DNA of 5,001 nt. It comes from Planctomycetota bacterium. GTDB lineage: Bacteria > Planctomycetota > Planctomycetia > Planctomycetales > Planctomycetaceae. The notes beneath the pieces are model-generated. The model was not told the origin of the DNA. It saw only the letters and a program-made list of their open reading frames with translations, and ran no database searches. How positions within the stretch are numbered: the first letter of the stretch is position 1; every line of letters starts with the position of its first letter. The stretch is taken from contig JAJRTM010000075.1 in NCBI GenBank assembly GCA_024278285.1, positions 1-5,001 of the forward strand. Direction: 5' to 3'. Below are positions 1-4,832 of the stretch, one piece after another. The translations under genes were made by a program, and so were the position numbers.

Positions 1-334
1 AGGACTTGAAGTTCATTTTATCAACCCAGACCATCCGAATAACGGCACATTTGGAGTGACTGATAGCGAAGGGAAATATAAATTTGTTAAAGGAGCCGTT
101 GTTGGTCTCAACAATGTTTTCTTTTCCAAAGTGGAAGGAGGCGATCCAGGCTTGATGAATGAAGAGGGGATGGATGAAACGCAACTTGAAGCAATGAATA
201 TTGGGGGGCCACGGTCACGAAAATCCGATAATGGCCCTAAGCAGATTGTTCCTGCAGAGTATACTGCCGAGGCTTCAAAGCTTACATTCGAAGTTCCCAC
301 AGGAGGAACATCAAAAGCAAACTTTGAGTTATAA
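1..334 (+). CDS. Carboxypeptidase-regulatory-like (transthyretin-fold) protein, C-terminal part
   Basis: An open frame enters from the left edge (first full codon at position 2) and ends at TAA 332-334, giving 110 visible residues. They begin GLEVHFINPDHPNNG and continue through a TDSEGKYKF segment, which matches the short beta-sandwich domain of small planctomycete proteins (usual pattern: extra-large-loop region, then 'TD.nG.Y.f', then a late 'VPAEY' strand). Near the C-terminus are VPAEYTAEASKLTFEV and a final NFEL, the usual end of this family. Full-length relatives are about 130-160 residues and typically start with a lipoprotein or secretion signal, so roughly the first 25-40 residues should lie before the window. 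The likely location is the periplasm or envelope; the function is unknown. GTG at 56 is an internal valine codon, not a start. Family assignment is fairly secure from the pattern; the lipoprotein signal is inferred and not visible. Confidence 0.8.
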   Translation, partial: GLEVHFINPDHPNNGTFGVTDSEGKYKFVKGAVVGLNNVFFSKVEGGDPGLMNEEGMDETQLEAMNIGGPRSRKSDNGPKQIVPAEYTAEASKLTFEVPTGGTSKANFEL

Positions 335-336
335 CA

Positions 337-349
337 GGGGGCACCTCCC
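337..349 (+). other. Small GC-rich hairpin just after the stop codon
   Basis: GGGGG (337-341) and CTCCC (345-349) can form a 5-bp stem, with one G-T pair, around a CAC triloop, three bases after the stop of the upstream gene. No run of T follows on the plus strand, so it is not a standard intrinsic terminator. It may slow exonucleases or be chance. Confidence 0.25.
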
Positions 350-361
350 AGAAAAAGTTGT

Positions 362-410
362 CTAGCTCAGACTGTGCCTGATATTGATGCAAGGGAAATG
401 TGGGACTATT
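362..410 (+). repeat. Degenerate REP-like unit, type B, with its tail
   Basis: Positions 362-382 follow the 4+6+5+6 plan: CTAG, CTCAGA, loop CTGTG, CCTGAT. Four of six stem pairs remain. The 28 nt after it (383-410, from ATTGAT to ACTATT) align with 1465-1493, with about 23 of 29 positions equal including one gap. It is therefore an older copy of the element at 1444-1493. It lies between convergent genes, about 90 nt beyond the stop of the CBS-HEPN gene. Confidence 0.6.
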
Positions 411-502
411 ATTTCTGCAATACCGCACATCAACATTTCTGGAAATCAATAAAAAAACAGTTCCGTTATTTCGTCAGCCACAACTTGGCCTACTCGACTG
501 AC

Positions 503-1315
503 CTACGAATCTGGCAGACCGGTTTCTGCTTCCCTGAAACCGGGTGGTCCCTCCAGAATGGAATCGAGTCTTTCTGATAGGATGACGATTGTACGCCAGT
601 CGTTGACGATAATATCCTGCGAGTGAGCCAGATTGTTTCTCAGCTTTTCCAGCATTTTCGCTTCTTCTTCAAACTTCTTTCTCGACTGGTACCGGGTCAG
701 ACTTCGCAGTTGTTCATTGCGGGCAATAATCTGTACTTTGTCGGACATTTGCAGGCAATCAAGCAAGTCCAGATCCTGCTTACGGCGGATGCGTTCTGTT
801 AGCAATTCTTCTGCTTTTTGAATTCGCCCGGCTGAAAGAAACTGCTTCCATGTTTCACCCGGACAATACTGTTCGATCATGCGATGAAATCGCATTTCAA
901 TAAGCGTGACCATTCCAAATAACCACATGCGAACCGGAGGCTTCTGAAGATCGGTACGACTGATAATTCCGCCAACAGAACCAAGAGTGGAAACAAAAAG
1001 GCGATGATGCTCATTAAGACGCAACACCAGTTCGGCCAGAGATGCGGAATCGAGTATGATTTGGGATTCTTTAATATCCTTTTTGTAATCAGCACAAAGC
1101 CCATCCCCCAGGTCGGCTAGTTGCACATAACCGGAAATCCGACCCTCCGTTCGGATGCCGACCAGTTCATATCTTCTGGACTCCATAAACTCACGCACTT
1201 TTTCACACGATGTCGTATCATCAAAAGAAACAAGTGATTCGGCAATATCGTGGACAACAAAGGCCTGTTGAAAAACTCTGCGAAGACTGTGAGTTGTTGA
1301 AATGTTTTGTGACAT
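503..1315 (-). CDS. Tandem CBS domain protein with C-terminal HEPN-like domain
   Basis: The gene encodes 270 residues, from ATG 1315-1313 to TAG at 505-503. Residues about 25-70 and 82-126 look like two CBS motifs forming a Bateman module. The first contains GIRTEGRISGYVQLADL, and the second contains RLFVSTLGSVGGIISRTDL, the typical 'v.G.it..Dl' end of a CBS repeat. Such modules usually bind adenosine nucleotides (AMP, ATP, SAM, c-di-AMP). Residues about 127-252 are strongly helical and end in LRNNLAHSQDI. R226 to H231 gives the R-x4-H motif with Asn after the Arg, typical of HEPN RNase or RNA-binding domains. There is no signal peptide or clear membrane segment, so it is probably cytoplasmic. 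A weak GAGAG lies 4 nt before the ATG, and REP-like DNA separates the gene from tmk upstream. The CBS call is made from pattern recognition; HEPN is likely but unproven. A noncatalytic helical dimerisation domain is the main alternative. Confidence 0.75.
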   Translation of the reverse strand: MSQNISTTHSLRRVFQQAFVVHDIAESLVSFDDTTSCEKVREFMESRRYELVGIRTEGRISGYVQLADLGDGLCADYKKDIKESQIILDSASLAELVLRLNEHHRLFVSTLGSVGGIISRTDLQKPPVRMWLFGMVTLIEMRFHRMIEQYCPGETWKQFLSAGRIQKAEELLTERIRRKQDLDLLDCLQMSDKVQIIARNEQLRSLTRYQSRKKFEEEAKMLEKLRNNLAHSQDIIVNDWRTIVILSERLDSILEGPPGFREAETGLPDS

Positions 1316-1347
1316 ACTTCTCTCTATTTCCTCTGCGATGTAGCAAT

Positions 1348-1439
1348 GTAGGGTACGCTGTGCGTACCACCATTACACAGTTGATAACGCTACAATAGCA
1401 ACCTTCCCCATAAGTTGTGAGTCACATTGGTGTGCACAG
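1348..1439 (+). repeat. BIME-like element, copy 1, right end truncated
   Basis: It starts with an intact type A unit at 1348-1368 (GTAG, stem GGTACG, loop CTGTG, stem CGTACC). A linker follows that resembles copy 2 and ends with 38 nt (1402-1439) identical to 2288-2325. The opposing type D unit is cut after its stem GGTGTG and loop CACAG (1429-1439); its second stem and CTAC end are missing. After TGAA, a type B unit begins at 1444, as if inserted or recombined there. The element lies between tmk and the CBS-HEPN gene. Confidence 0.8.
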
Positions 1440-1443
1440 TGAA

Positions 1444-1493
1444 GTAGGCCAGGCTGTGCCTGACATTGACAGCAAGGTAAATCTTGAACTATT
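1444..1493 (+). repeat. REP-like unit, type B, with tail reaching the tmk stop codon
   Basis: Positions 1444-1464 read GTAG, stem GCCAGG, loop CTGTG, stem CCTGAC. Five of six stem pairs form. The tail 1465-1493 resembles 383-410. Its last bases (ACTATT) include the complement of the tmk TAG stop (1489-1491), so the repeat borders or overlaps the end of tmk. Both copies lie 3' of a minus-strand gene, which would suit a role in transcript ends. Confidence 0.7.
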
Positions 1494-2166
1494 CCAGGCA
1501 ATGCTTTTTAATCAACTGCCGCAGGTTTTCCTGGATCGCATCAACAGAAAGCCCCTCTCCTGAATCTGTTAAGCACGGGGAAAGCTGCCACGTTTCATTT
1601 TGTTCGCACAGTTGCAGATAAACATCGCGAACAGATGCCAGATATTCTTGATCCGATTCGTGCAGGTCGGTTGTCTGATCGGTGTAATCTCTCGCGTTTT
1701 TCATCGCGACTCGATTCGCAGAGGCATCTGCAGGAAGATCAAGCACAATCACCAAATCCGGCTTCGGCACACCAAATAATTCGTATTCAACCCTGCTGAT
1801 CCACTCCAGAAATTCGCGTCGTTTTTCACCTGAAAGATGCGCCCCCTGATACGCAAAATTCGAACCGACATATCGATCTGCAATTAACAGATCGCAATCG
1901 CGTAACTTCTCTTCGATTAAACCACGAGATTCAAATCGCTCGACCGCGTACATCAGCGAAATCGGGACCGGGTGAAGATGTTCGAGTGGCCCGAATTCTC
2001 CGTTAAGAAACCGACCAATCTGTTTCCCCATCATCGTTTCGCTGTAACGTGGAAACGTTATCGTGGAGCAACGAACTCCCGAATCATCAAAATACCTTTT
2101 TAATTCAGCCGTTTGCGTTCCCTTACCGGAACCGTCAATGCCTTCAATCGCAATAAACCTCGACAA
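1489..2166 (-). CDS. tmk: Thymidylate kinase (dTMP kinase)
   Basis: Tmk phosphorylates dTMP to dTDP with ATP, an essential cytoplasmic step in dTTP synthesis. The start chosen is TTG 2166-2164, giving 225 residues (MSRFIAIEG...), because GGAGG at 2177-2173 sits 6 nt before it. A TTG two codons earlier (2172) touches the Shine-Dalgarno sequence and is less likely. With this numbering the P-loop GIDGSGKGTQ is at 9-18, the FPRY substrate segment at 38-41, the DRY motif at 97-99, PDLVIVLDLP at 136-145, and the LID region with RDYT and DLHESDQEYL at about 159-176. The residue after the P-loop Lys is Gly, as in adenylate kinase, and there is no basic residue inside the P-loop as in human-type enzymes. 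Length is close to the family norm (205-225). The gene stands alone between repeat-filled gaps. Identification is secure. Confidence 0.96.
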   Translation of the reverse strand: MSRFIAIEGIDGSGKGTQTAELKRYFDDSGVRCSTITFPRYSETMMGKQIGRFLNGEFGPLEHLHPVPISLMYAVERFESRGLIEEKLRDCDLLIADRYVGSNFAYQGAHLSGEKRREFLEWISRVEYELFGVPKPDLVIVLDLPADASANRVAMKNARDYTDQTTDLHESDQEYLASVRDVYLQLCEQNETWQLSPCLTDSGEGLSVDAIQENLRQLIKKHCLE

Positions 2167-2172
2167 CCGCAA

Positions 2173-2179
2173 CCTCCCT
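2173..2179 (-). promoter_or_regulatory. tmk: Shine-Dalgarno sequence of tmk
   Basis: On the minus strand AGGGAGG is a strong anti-16S match. It is immediately next to TTG 2172 but 6 nt from TTG 2166, so it argues for the downstream start. It is the only strong ribosome binding site in the window. Confidence 0.75.
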
Positions 2180-2185
2180 TTTAGG

Positions 2186-2191
2186 ATTATA
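2186..2191 (-). promoter_or_regulatory. tmk: Possible -10 box (TATAAT) of tmk
   Basis: A perfect TATAAT on the minus strand is followed about 7 nt later by the Shine-Dalgarno sequence, implying a leader of only about 13 nt. There is no good -35 at 16-18 nt. TTGAAA (2207-2202) is only 10 nt away, and the normal -35 position falls on the edge of the palindrome at 2211-2232. It may be chance in an AT-rich stretch. Confidence 0.35.
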
Positions 2192-2210
2192 TTTTTCGTG
2201 ATTTCAACAC

Positions 2211-2232
2211 GTAGGCTGGGTCGCGACCCAGC
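2211..2232 (+). repeat. REP-like unit, type C, with a perfect 18-bp palindrome
   Basis: GTAG is followed by GCTGGGTCGCGACCCAGC (2215-2232), which equals its own reverse complement. It can fold as a 7-bp stem with a CGCG loop. It shares the GTAG head with the other units but not the CTGTG loop. Two bases later a type A unit starts. The same C-then-A order may occur at 4823-4853, where GGCTCAGC resembles a decayed end of type C. Confidence 0.75.
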
Positions 2233-2234
2233 AA

Positions 2235-2335
2235 GTAGGGTACGCTGTGCGTACCACGATTACAAAGTAGACAATGCTACAACGTATCCTTCCCCATAAG
2301 TTGTGAGTCACATTGGTGTGCACAGCACACCCTAC
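2235..2335 (+). repeat. Complete BIME-like element, copy 2 (opposed REP-like units)
   Basis: The left end 2235-2255 is type A (GTAG, GGTACG, CTGTG, CGTACC). The right end 2315-2335, read on the minus strand, is type D (GTAG, GGTGTG, CTGTG, CACACC). The two 21-nt ends differ at four positions, which form two compensatory base-pair changes, so both hairpins pair perfectly. The 59-nt linker contains the 38-nt block shared with copy 1. Terminal inverted repeats around a short noncoding core, with GTAG heads facing outwards, match REP doublets (BIMEs) or a miniature mobile element. It lies between the STAS gene and tmk. Confidence 0.85.
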
Positions 2336-2405
2336 CTGGCTCTCATCATTTCATTGATAGATCAAGAAAAAAACTCGGTCACGCCCCAGTCTACACTGCC
2401 GTAAC

Positions 2406-2786
2406 CTACGGTCCCGCCTCGTTCCAAGCCGCTTGAGCATCTTCGACGCTCGAAAAAATCGAAAAATAAGTATCGAGCCGGCTCGTCTCCATAATTTCCA
2501 TCACGTTTTCCGATAACTCGCACAAAGCCATTTTACCTTCTTTGCGTTGCAAGTGCCTGTGCAGGTGAATCAATTTTCCCAAAACCGATGAAGTAATGTG
2601 GGCCACATTCTTTAGTGAAATAATGATTTGCTGCCAGTCAGGTTGCTCAACGACCGCCGTTAATTCGTGACCCAGTTGATCCACATTTATTTCGTCCGTG
2701 AGCATCTCTTGATAAAACTGGACGAGAATATATCTCTCCAGTCGCTCGCATCGAAACAGACTCGGCTCAAATTGATTGCTGTTCAT
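2406..2786 (-). CDS. Single-domain STAS protein (anti-sigma factor antagonist-like)
   Basis: This 126-residue protein runs from ATG 2786-2784 to TAG 2408-2406, the usual size for a free-standing STAS domain. Residues about 12-25 form the first strands and 53-58 (QIIISL) the central strand. VAHITSSVLGKLIHLH (61-76) aligns with the SpoIIAA loop 'DSSGLG' and helix, placing S66 at the phosphorylated serine; the preceding Asp is Thr65 here. MALCEL (86-91) and a C-terminal helix (112-122, SSVEDAQAAW) follow. In known partner-switch systems the unphosphorylated STAS protein binds an anti-sigma kinase or other regulator. No kinase, phosphatase or sigma factor is encoded nearby, so the partner is unknown. 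The start has only weak GAG upstream. It is probably cytoplasmic. The fold call is confident; the regulatory role is inferred. Confidence 0.85.
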   Translation of the reverse strand: MNSNQFEPSLFRCERLERYILVQFYQEMLTDEINVDQLGHELTAVVEQPDWQQIIISLKNVAHITSSVLGKLIHLHRHLQRKEGKMALCELSENVMEIMETSRLDTYFSIFSSVEDAQAAWNEAGP

Positions 2787-2811
2787 TCTAATTTCTCATT
2801 GAGGCCCTAAC

Positions 2812-2891
2812 CGGGTAGCGCAGCAACCCGAGGAAAATTTCCAGGCATCGTTTATTCTGTTCATCAAACCAATCACTGAAGTCCTCGGGTT
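2812..2891. repeat. Nested inverted repeats upstream of the STAS gene
   Basis: CGGGT (2812-2816) pairs with ACCCG (2826-2830) across a 9-nt loop. Alternatively AACCCGAGGA (2825-2834) pairs perfectly with TCCTCGGGTT (2882-2891) across 47 nt. The two folds share the ACCCG bases and exclude each other. The left part lies within 30 nt of the STAS start and would be in its leader if transcription starts further upstream. Confidence 0.6.
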
Positions 2892-2893
2892 AT

Positions 2894-3024
2894 TTTCAGG
2901 CGAGCCGGGTCAGTGATGACCCTGGTGACTTTCGAGTGTTAAAATCTCTGACCAATCCGATGGTGGCAACCGGTCATTAGACGGCAGAGTCACCAGGGGG
3001 TTAACACCCCCGGCTCGCCTGAAA
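2894..3024. repeat. 37-bp inverted repeat with inner hairpins
   Basis: The left arm is 2894-2930 and the right arm 2988-3024. Compared in the same orientation, both have TTTCAGGCGAGCC before and TGGTGACT after a 16-nt hairpin. That hairpin is GGGTCA-GTGA-TGACCC on the left (2907-2922). On the right (2996-3011) it is GGGGGT-TAAC-ACCCCC. Flanks are identical but stems differ on both sides while pairing fully, which points to an element defined by structure. The 57-nt centre has no reading frame of note. Confidence 0.85.
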
Positions 3025-3027
3025 CCT

Positions 3028-3054
3028 GTTAACGCAGTCGCCTTGCCGTTAAAC
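3028..3054 (-). repeat. mtaB-flanking repeat, shorter copy
   Basis: This copy reads GTTAACGCAGTCGCC followed by TTGCCGTTAAAC. It matches the reverse complement of 4731-4763, apart from one A-for-T-type difference region near the left end and loss of six bases (TTCGGC) in the middle. It is therefore an inverted copy of that repeat on the other side of mtaB. Confidence 0.75.
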
Positions 3055-3060
3055 GATTTG

Positions 3061-3108
3061 CTTTGTCTTCGTGTTTTTCCTTTGTGGTCTTCGTGCCTTT
3101 GTGGTGAT
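3061..3108 (+). repeat. Imperfect 17-nt-period repeat (TTTGTGG/TTCGTG)
   Basis: CCTTTGTGGT occurs at 3079-3088 and 3096-3105, with TCTTCGTG between them. A shorter variant (CTTTGTCTTCGTG) is at 3061-3073. A further related piece, CCTCTGTGGCTAAAA, lies at about 3143-3157. T-rich units of this type are scattered between genes in several bacterial phyla; their function is not known to me. Confidence 0.55.
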
Positions 3109-3122
3109 AATCATTTTGGCCT

Positions 3123-3135
3123 GCGGCTATGCCGC
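3123..3135. other. Small perfect hairpin downstream of mtaB
   Basis: GCGGC, loop TAT, GCCGC: a 5-bp GC-rich stem 48 nt beyond the mtaB stop. No T-run follows on the minus strand, so it is not a classical terminator, though it could stabilise the 3' end. Confidence 0.35.
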
Positions 3136-3182
3136 GCTGGGACCTCTGTGGCTAAAATAGTTTTGATTTCGCCAACGCCAGG

Positions 3183-4580
3183 CTAGGAAATATCTACCGT
3201 TTCCATTCGAGAAGCCTGTAAATAATCTCGAAAAGATTTCTCCCCTTTCGCTGCTACAAATGTCCCGATGTCCGCCTCACTCCCCTGCACTTCCATCGGA
3301 ACATAGCGTTCATCACTACCTCGAACAAAACCGGGGTTATTTTTCGAGACCCGTTCCACAAGCACCTGCGAAAGTTTCCCTTTCCGCTGTTGATAATAAC
3401 GCTTCGCCAACTGACGTTCCACTTCAGTCAGCCTTTCCACGCGTTCTTTAATCAATTGAGGCGAAACCTGATTCGCAAAATCGGCTGCCCGGGTTCCTTC
3501 ACGCACACTGAACGGAAAAATATGAATCTTCAAAAACTCCGCCTGCCTGCACGCTTGAACTGTTTCTTCAAACTCGGCTTCCGTTTCTCCCGGAAAGCCG
3601 ACAATCACATCGGTTGTAAACGCAGGGTGATCGAGATGCTCTTTCATCATGTGTAGTTTATCGAGAAATTTGGAAATGCTGTACCGCCGTCTCATACGAC
3701 GTAAAACCGTTTCCGAACCACTTTGCAGCGAAGGATGAAATTGAGGACAAAGATGTTCGCAGTCCCGAGCCGAGCCGATGAAATCGTCATTGATTTCAAT
3801 CGCTTCGATACTCGAAAGCCGCATCCGCCAGTTGCCCGGAATGCGATCCAGTCTTTGAAACAGATGCCACAATCGAAATGGCTCTTTCCCCGATTTCCCC
3901 CGCGTTGTATCTACTCCGTAATGACCAACATGCACGCCGGTAATCACGATTTCAAGATGCCCGTTATCAACCAACCGACGTACTTCGTTTTCGATCTCCT
4001 CAACAGAACGACTCTGCAGTCCCGGGCGGACCTGCGGAATAATGCAATACGTACATTTCAAAATGCAGCCATCCTGCACCTTCACGTAAGCTCGTTTGCG
4101 TCCTTCAAAATGAGAAATACCACTCGGCATATCGACAATGCCATGACGTTCAAGAACATCGGGAAGTTCTCGTTTATCGGTGATGATCTCAAACACCGAA
4201 GGCAGCTCTGCAATCGCTTGCGGGTCGCGCGTCGCATAACACCCCATCACCAGCGTTCGCGTTCCCGGATTTTTTCGAGAAAGTTGCCGAATCACCTGAC
4301 GAGATTTTGAATCGCCCGAGTTAGTCACCGTGCACGTATTCACCACACACAAATCAGCCGGCTCCCCCTGTCTCGCTTCCCGGTAACCGTTCTGTCGCAG
4401 CGTTTCTAAAACCAGTTGCGTTTCATACTGATTCACCTTACAGCCCAACGTCACCAGCCTGCAGGTTTTATCCGCCTGGGCATTGATCGCTTCCAAAGGC
4501 GATTCAAACACCATCGGCTCCTGCTCATCCAACGAGAGAACAGGAAGCTCGATGCGAGTTGATGGGGAAGAAGAAGCCAT
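3183..4580 (-). CDS. mtaB: tRNA t6A37 methylthiotransferase (radical SAM, MtaB type)
   Basis: MtaB adds a methylthio group to C2 of N6-threonylcarbamoyladenosine at tRNA position 37, using two 4Fe-4S clusters and SAM. The 465-residue product has the MTTase N-terminal domain with cluster cysteines C47 (LGCKVNQYET), C83 (NTCTVTNSGDSKSRQ) and C114 (MGCYA). The radical SAM motif is C172-x3-C176-x2-C179 (GCILKCTYC). QSGSE (286-290), GFPGE (328-332) and FPFSVREGT (355-363) follow, then a C-terminal region of about 60 residues in the TRAM position. LGCKVNQYET and the overall order favour MtaB over MiaB or RimO. The N-terminus is about 35 residues longer than usual. ATG 4514-4512 (M23), preceded by AGGAG with a 3-nt gap, is a possible alternative start. 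No Shine-Dalgarno sequence precedes ATG 4580. The gene appears monocistronic. Identification is strong; the start is uncertain. Confidence 0.95.
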   Translation of the reverse strand: MASSSPSTRIELPVLSLDEQEPMVFESPLEAINAQADKTCRLVTLGCKVNQYETQLVLETLRQNGYREARQGEPADLCVVNTCTVTNSGDSKSRQVIRQLSRKNPGTRTLVMGCYATRDPQAIAELPSVFEIITDKRELPDVLERHGIVDMPSGISHFEGRKRAYVKVQDGCILKCTYCIIPQVRPGLQSRSVEEIENEVRRLVDNGHLEIVITGVHVGHYGVDTTRGKSGKEPFRLWHLFQRLDRIPGNWRMRLSSIEAIEINDDFIGSARDCEHLCPQFHPSLQSGSETVLRRMRRRYSISKFLDKLHMMKEHLDHPAFTTDVIVGFPGETEAEFEETVQACRQAEFLKIHIFPFSVREGTRAADFANQVSPQLIKERVERLTEVERQLAKRYYQQRKGKLSQVLVERVSKNNPGFVRGSDERYVPMEVQGSEADIGTFVAAKGEKSFRDYLQASRMETVDIS

Positions 4581-4636
4581 GCGTGCAGTTTACATTCCGG
4601 TAAAGATGATGATGATAATCAATCAATGAAACCAGC

Positions 4637-4665
4637 AGTATAAACAGAACAGATCGCAGATACAA
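4637..4665 (-). promoter_or_regulatory. mtaB: Probable mtaB promoter
   Basis: On the minus strand TTGTAT (4665-4660) and TATACT (4642-4637) are 17 nt apart, the ideal spacing for the main sigma factor. The -10 matches 5 of 6 consensus bases and the -35 matches 3 of 6. Transcription would start near 4630, leaving a leader of about 50 nt that includes (GAT)4/(ATC)4. Just upstream, GGTCT (4677-4681) and AGACC (4690-4694) form a small inverted repeat that could be an operator, but no regulator is suggested. Confidence 0.45.
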
Positions 4666-4730
4666 CAAGGCCGCACGGTCTACTATTACAGACCACACAA
4701 CGAAATCGAACCCCCGTTTTCTAATAATTT

Positions 4731-4763
4731 GTTTAACGGCAAGCCGAAGGCGACTGCGTAAAC
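4731..4763 (+). repeat. mtaB-flanking repeat, longer copy
   Basis: It starts GTTTAACGGCAAGCCGAAGG and ends CGACTGCGTAAAC. Its reverse complement matches 3028-3054. It also forms part of a larger imperfect fold: GCCGAA (4743-4748) with TTCGGC (4795-4800), and CGACTG (4751-4756) with CAGTCG (4778-4783), so the functional unit may reach to about 4800. Confidence 0.7.
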
Positions 4764-4832
4764 CGGCATGCTTGCTTCAGTCGTAAAAAACACTTTCGGC
4801 AAGTGCGTCACTCTTGTTGGATGGCTCAGCAA

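Larger units (their letters stand above)
2787..3182. other. 396-bp repeat-packed gap between mtaB and the STAS gene
   Basis: No plausible gene is present. From left to right it contains the CGGGT/ACCCG hairpin (2812-2830), a 10-bp inverted repeat AACCCGAGGA (2825-2834 with 2882-2891), the 37-bp inverted repeat (2894-3024), one copy of the mtaB-flanking repeat (3028-3054), a 17-nt-period repeat (3061-3108), and the hairpin GCGGCTATGCCGC (3123-3135). No clear promoter for the STAS gene was found inside it. Confidence 0.7.

Noticed and set aside
445..475. Terminator for the CBS-HEPN gene (T7 run on the minus strand)
   Set aside because: No stable stem directly precedes the T-run; only 2-3 bp pairings are possible.
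2367..2398. Intrinsic terminator after the STAS gene (seven T on the minus strand)
   Set aside because: The T-run is real, but the only stem just before it is CAGT/ACTG (4 bp), separated from the Ts by 14 nt. This is too weak to call.
3723..4310. 195-codon plus-strand ORF opposite mtaB
   Set aside because: It lies wholly within mtaB on the other strand, has no family pattern, and is explained as an antisense shadow.
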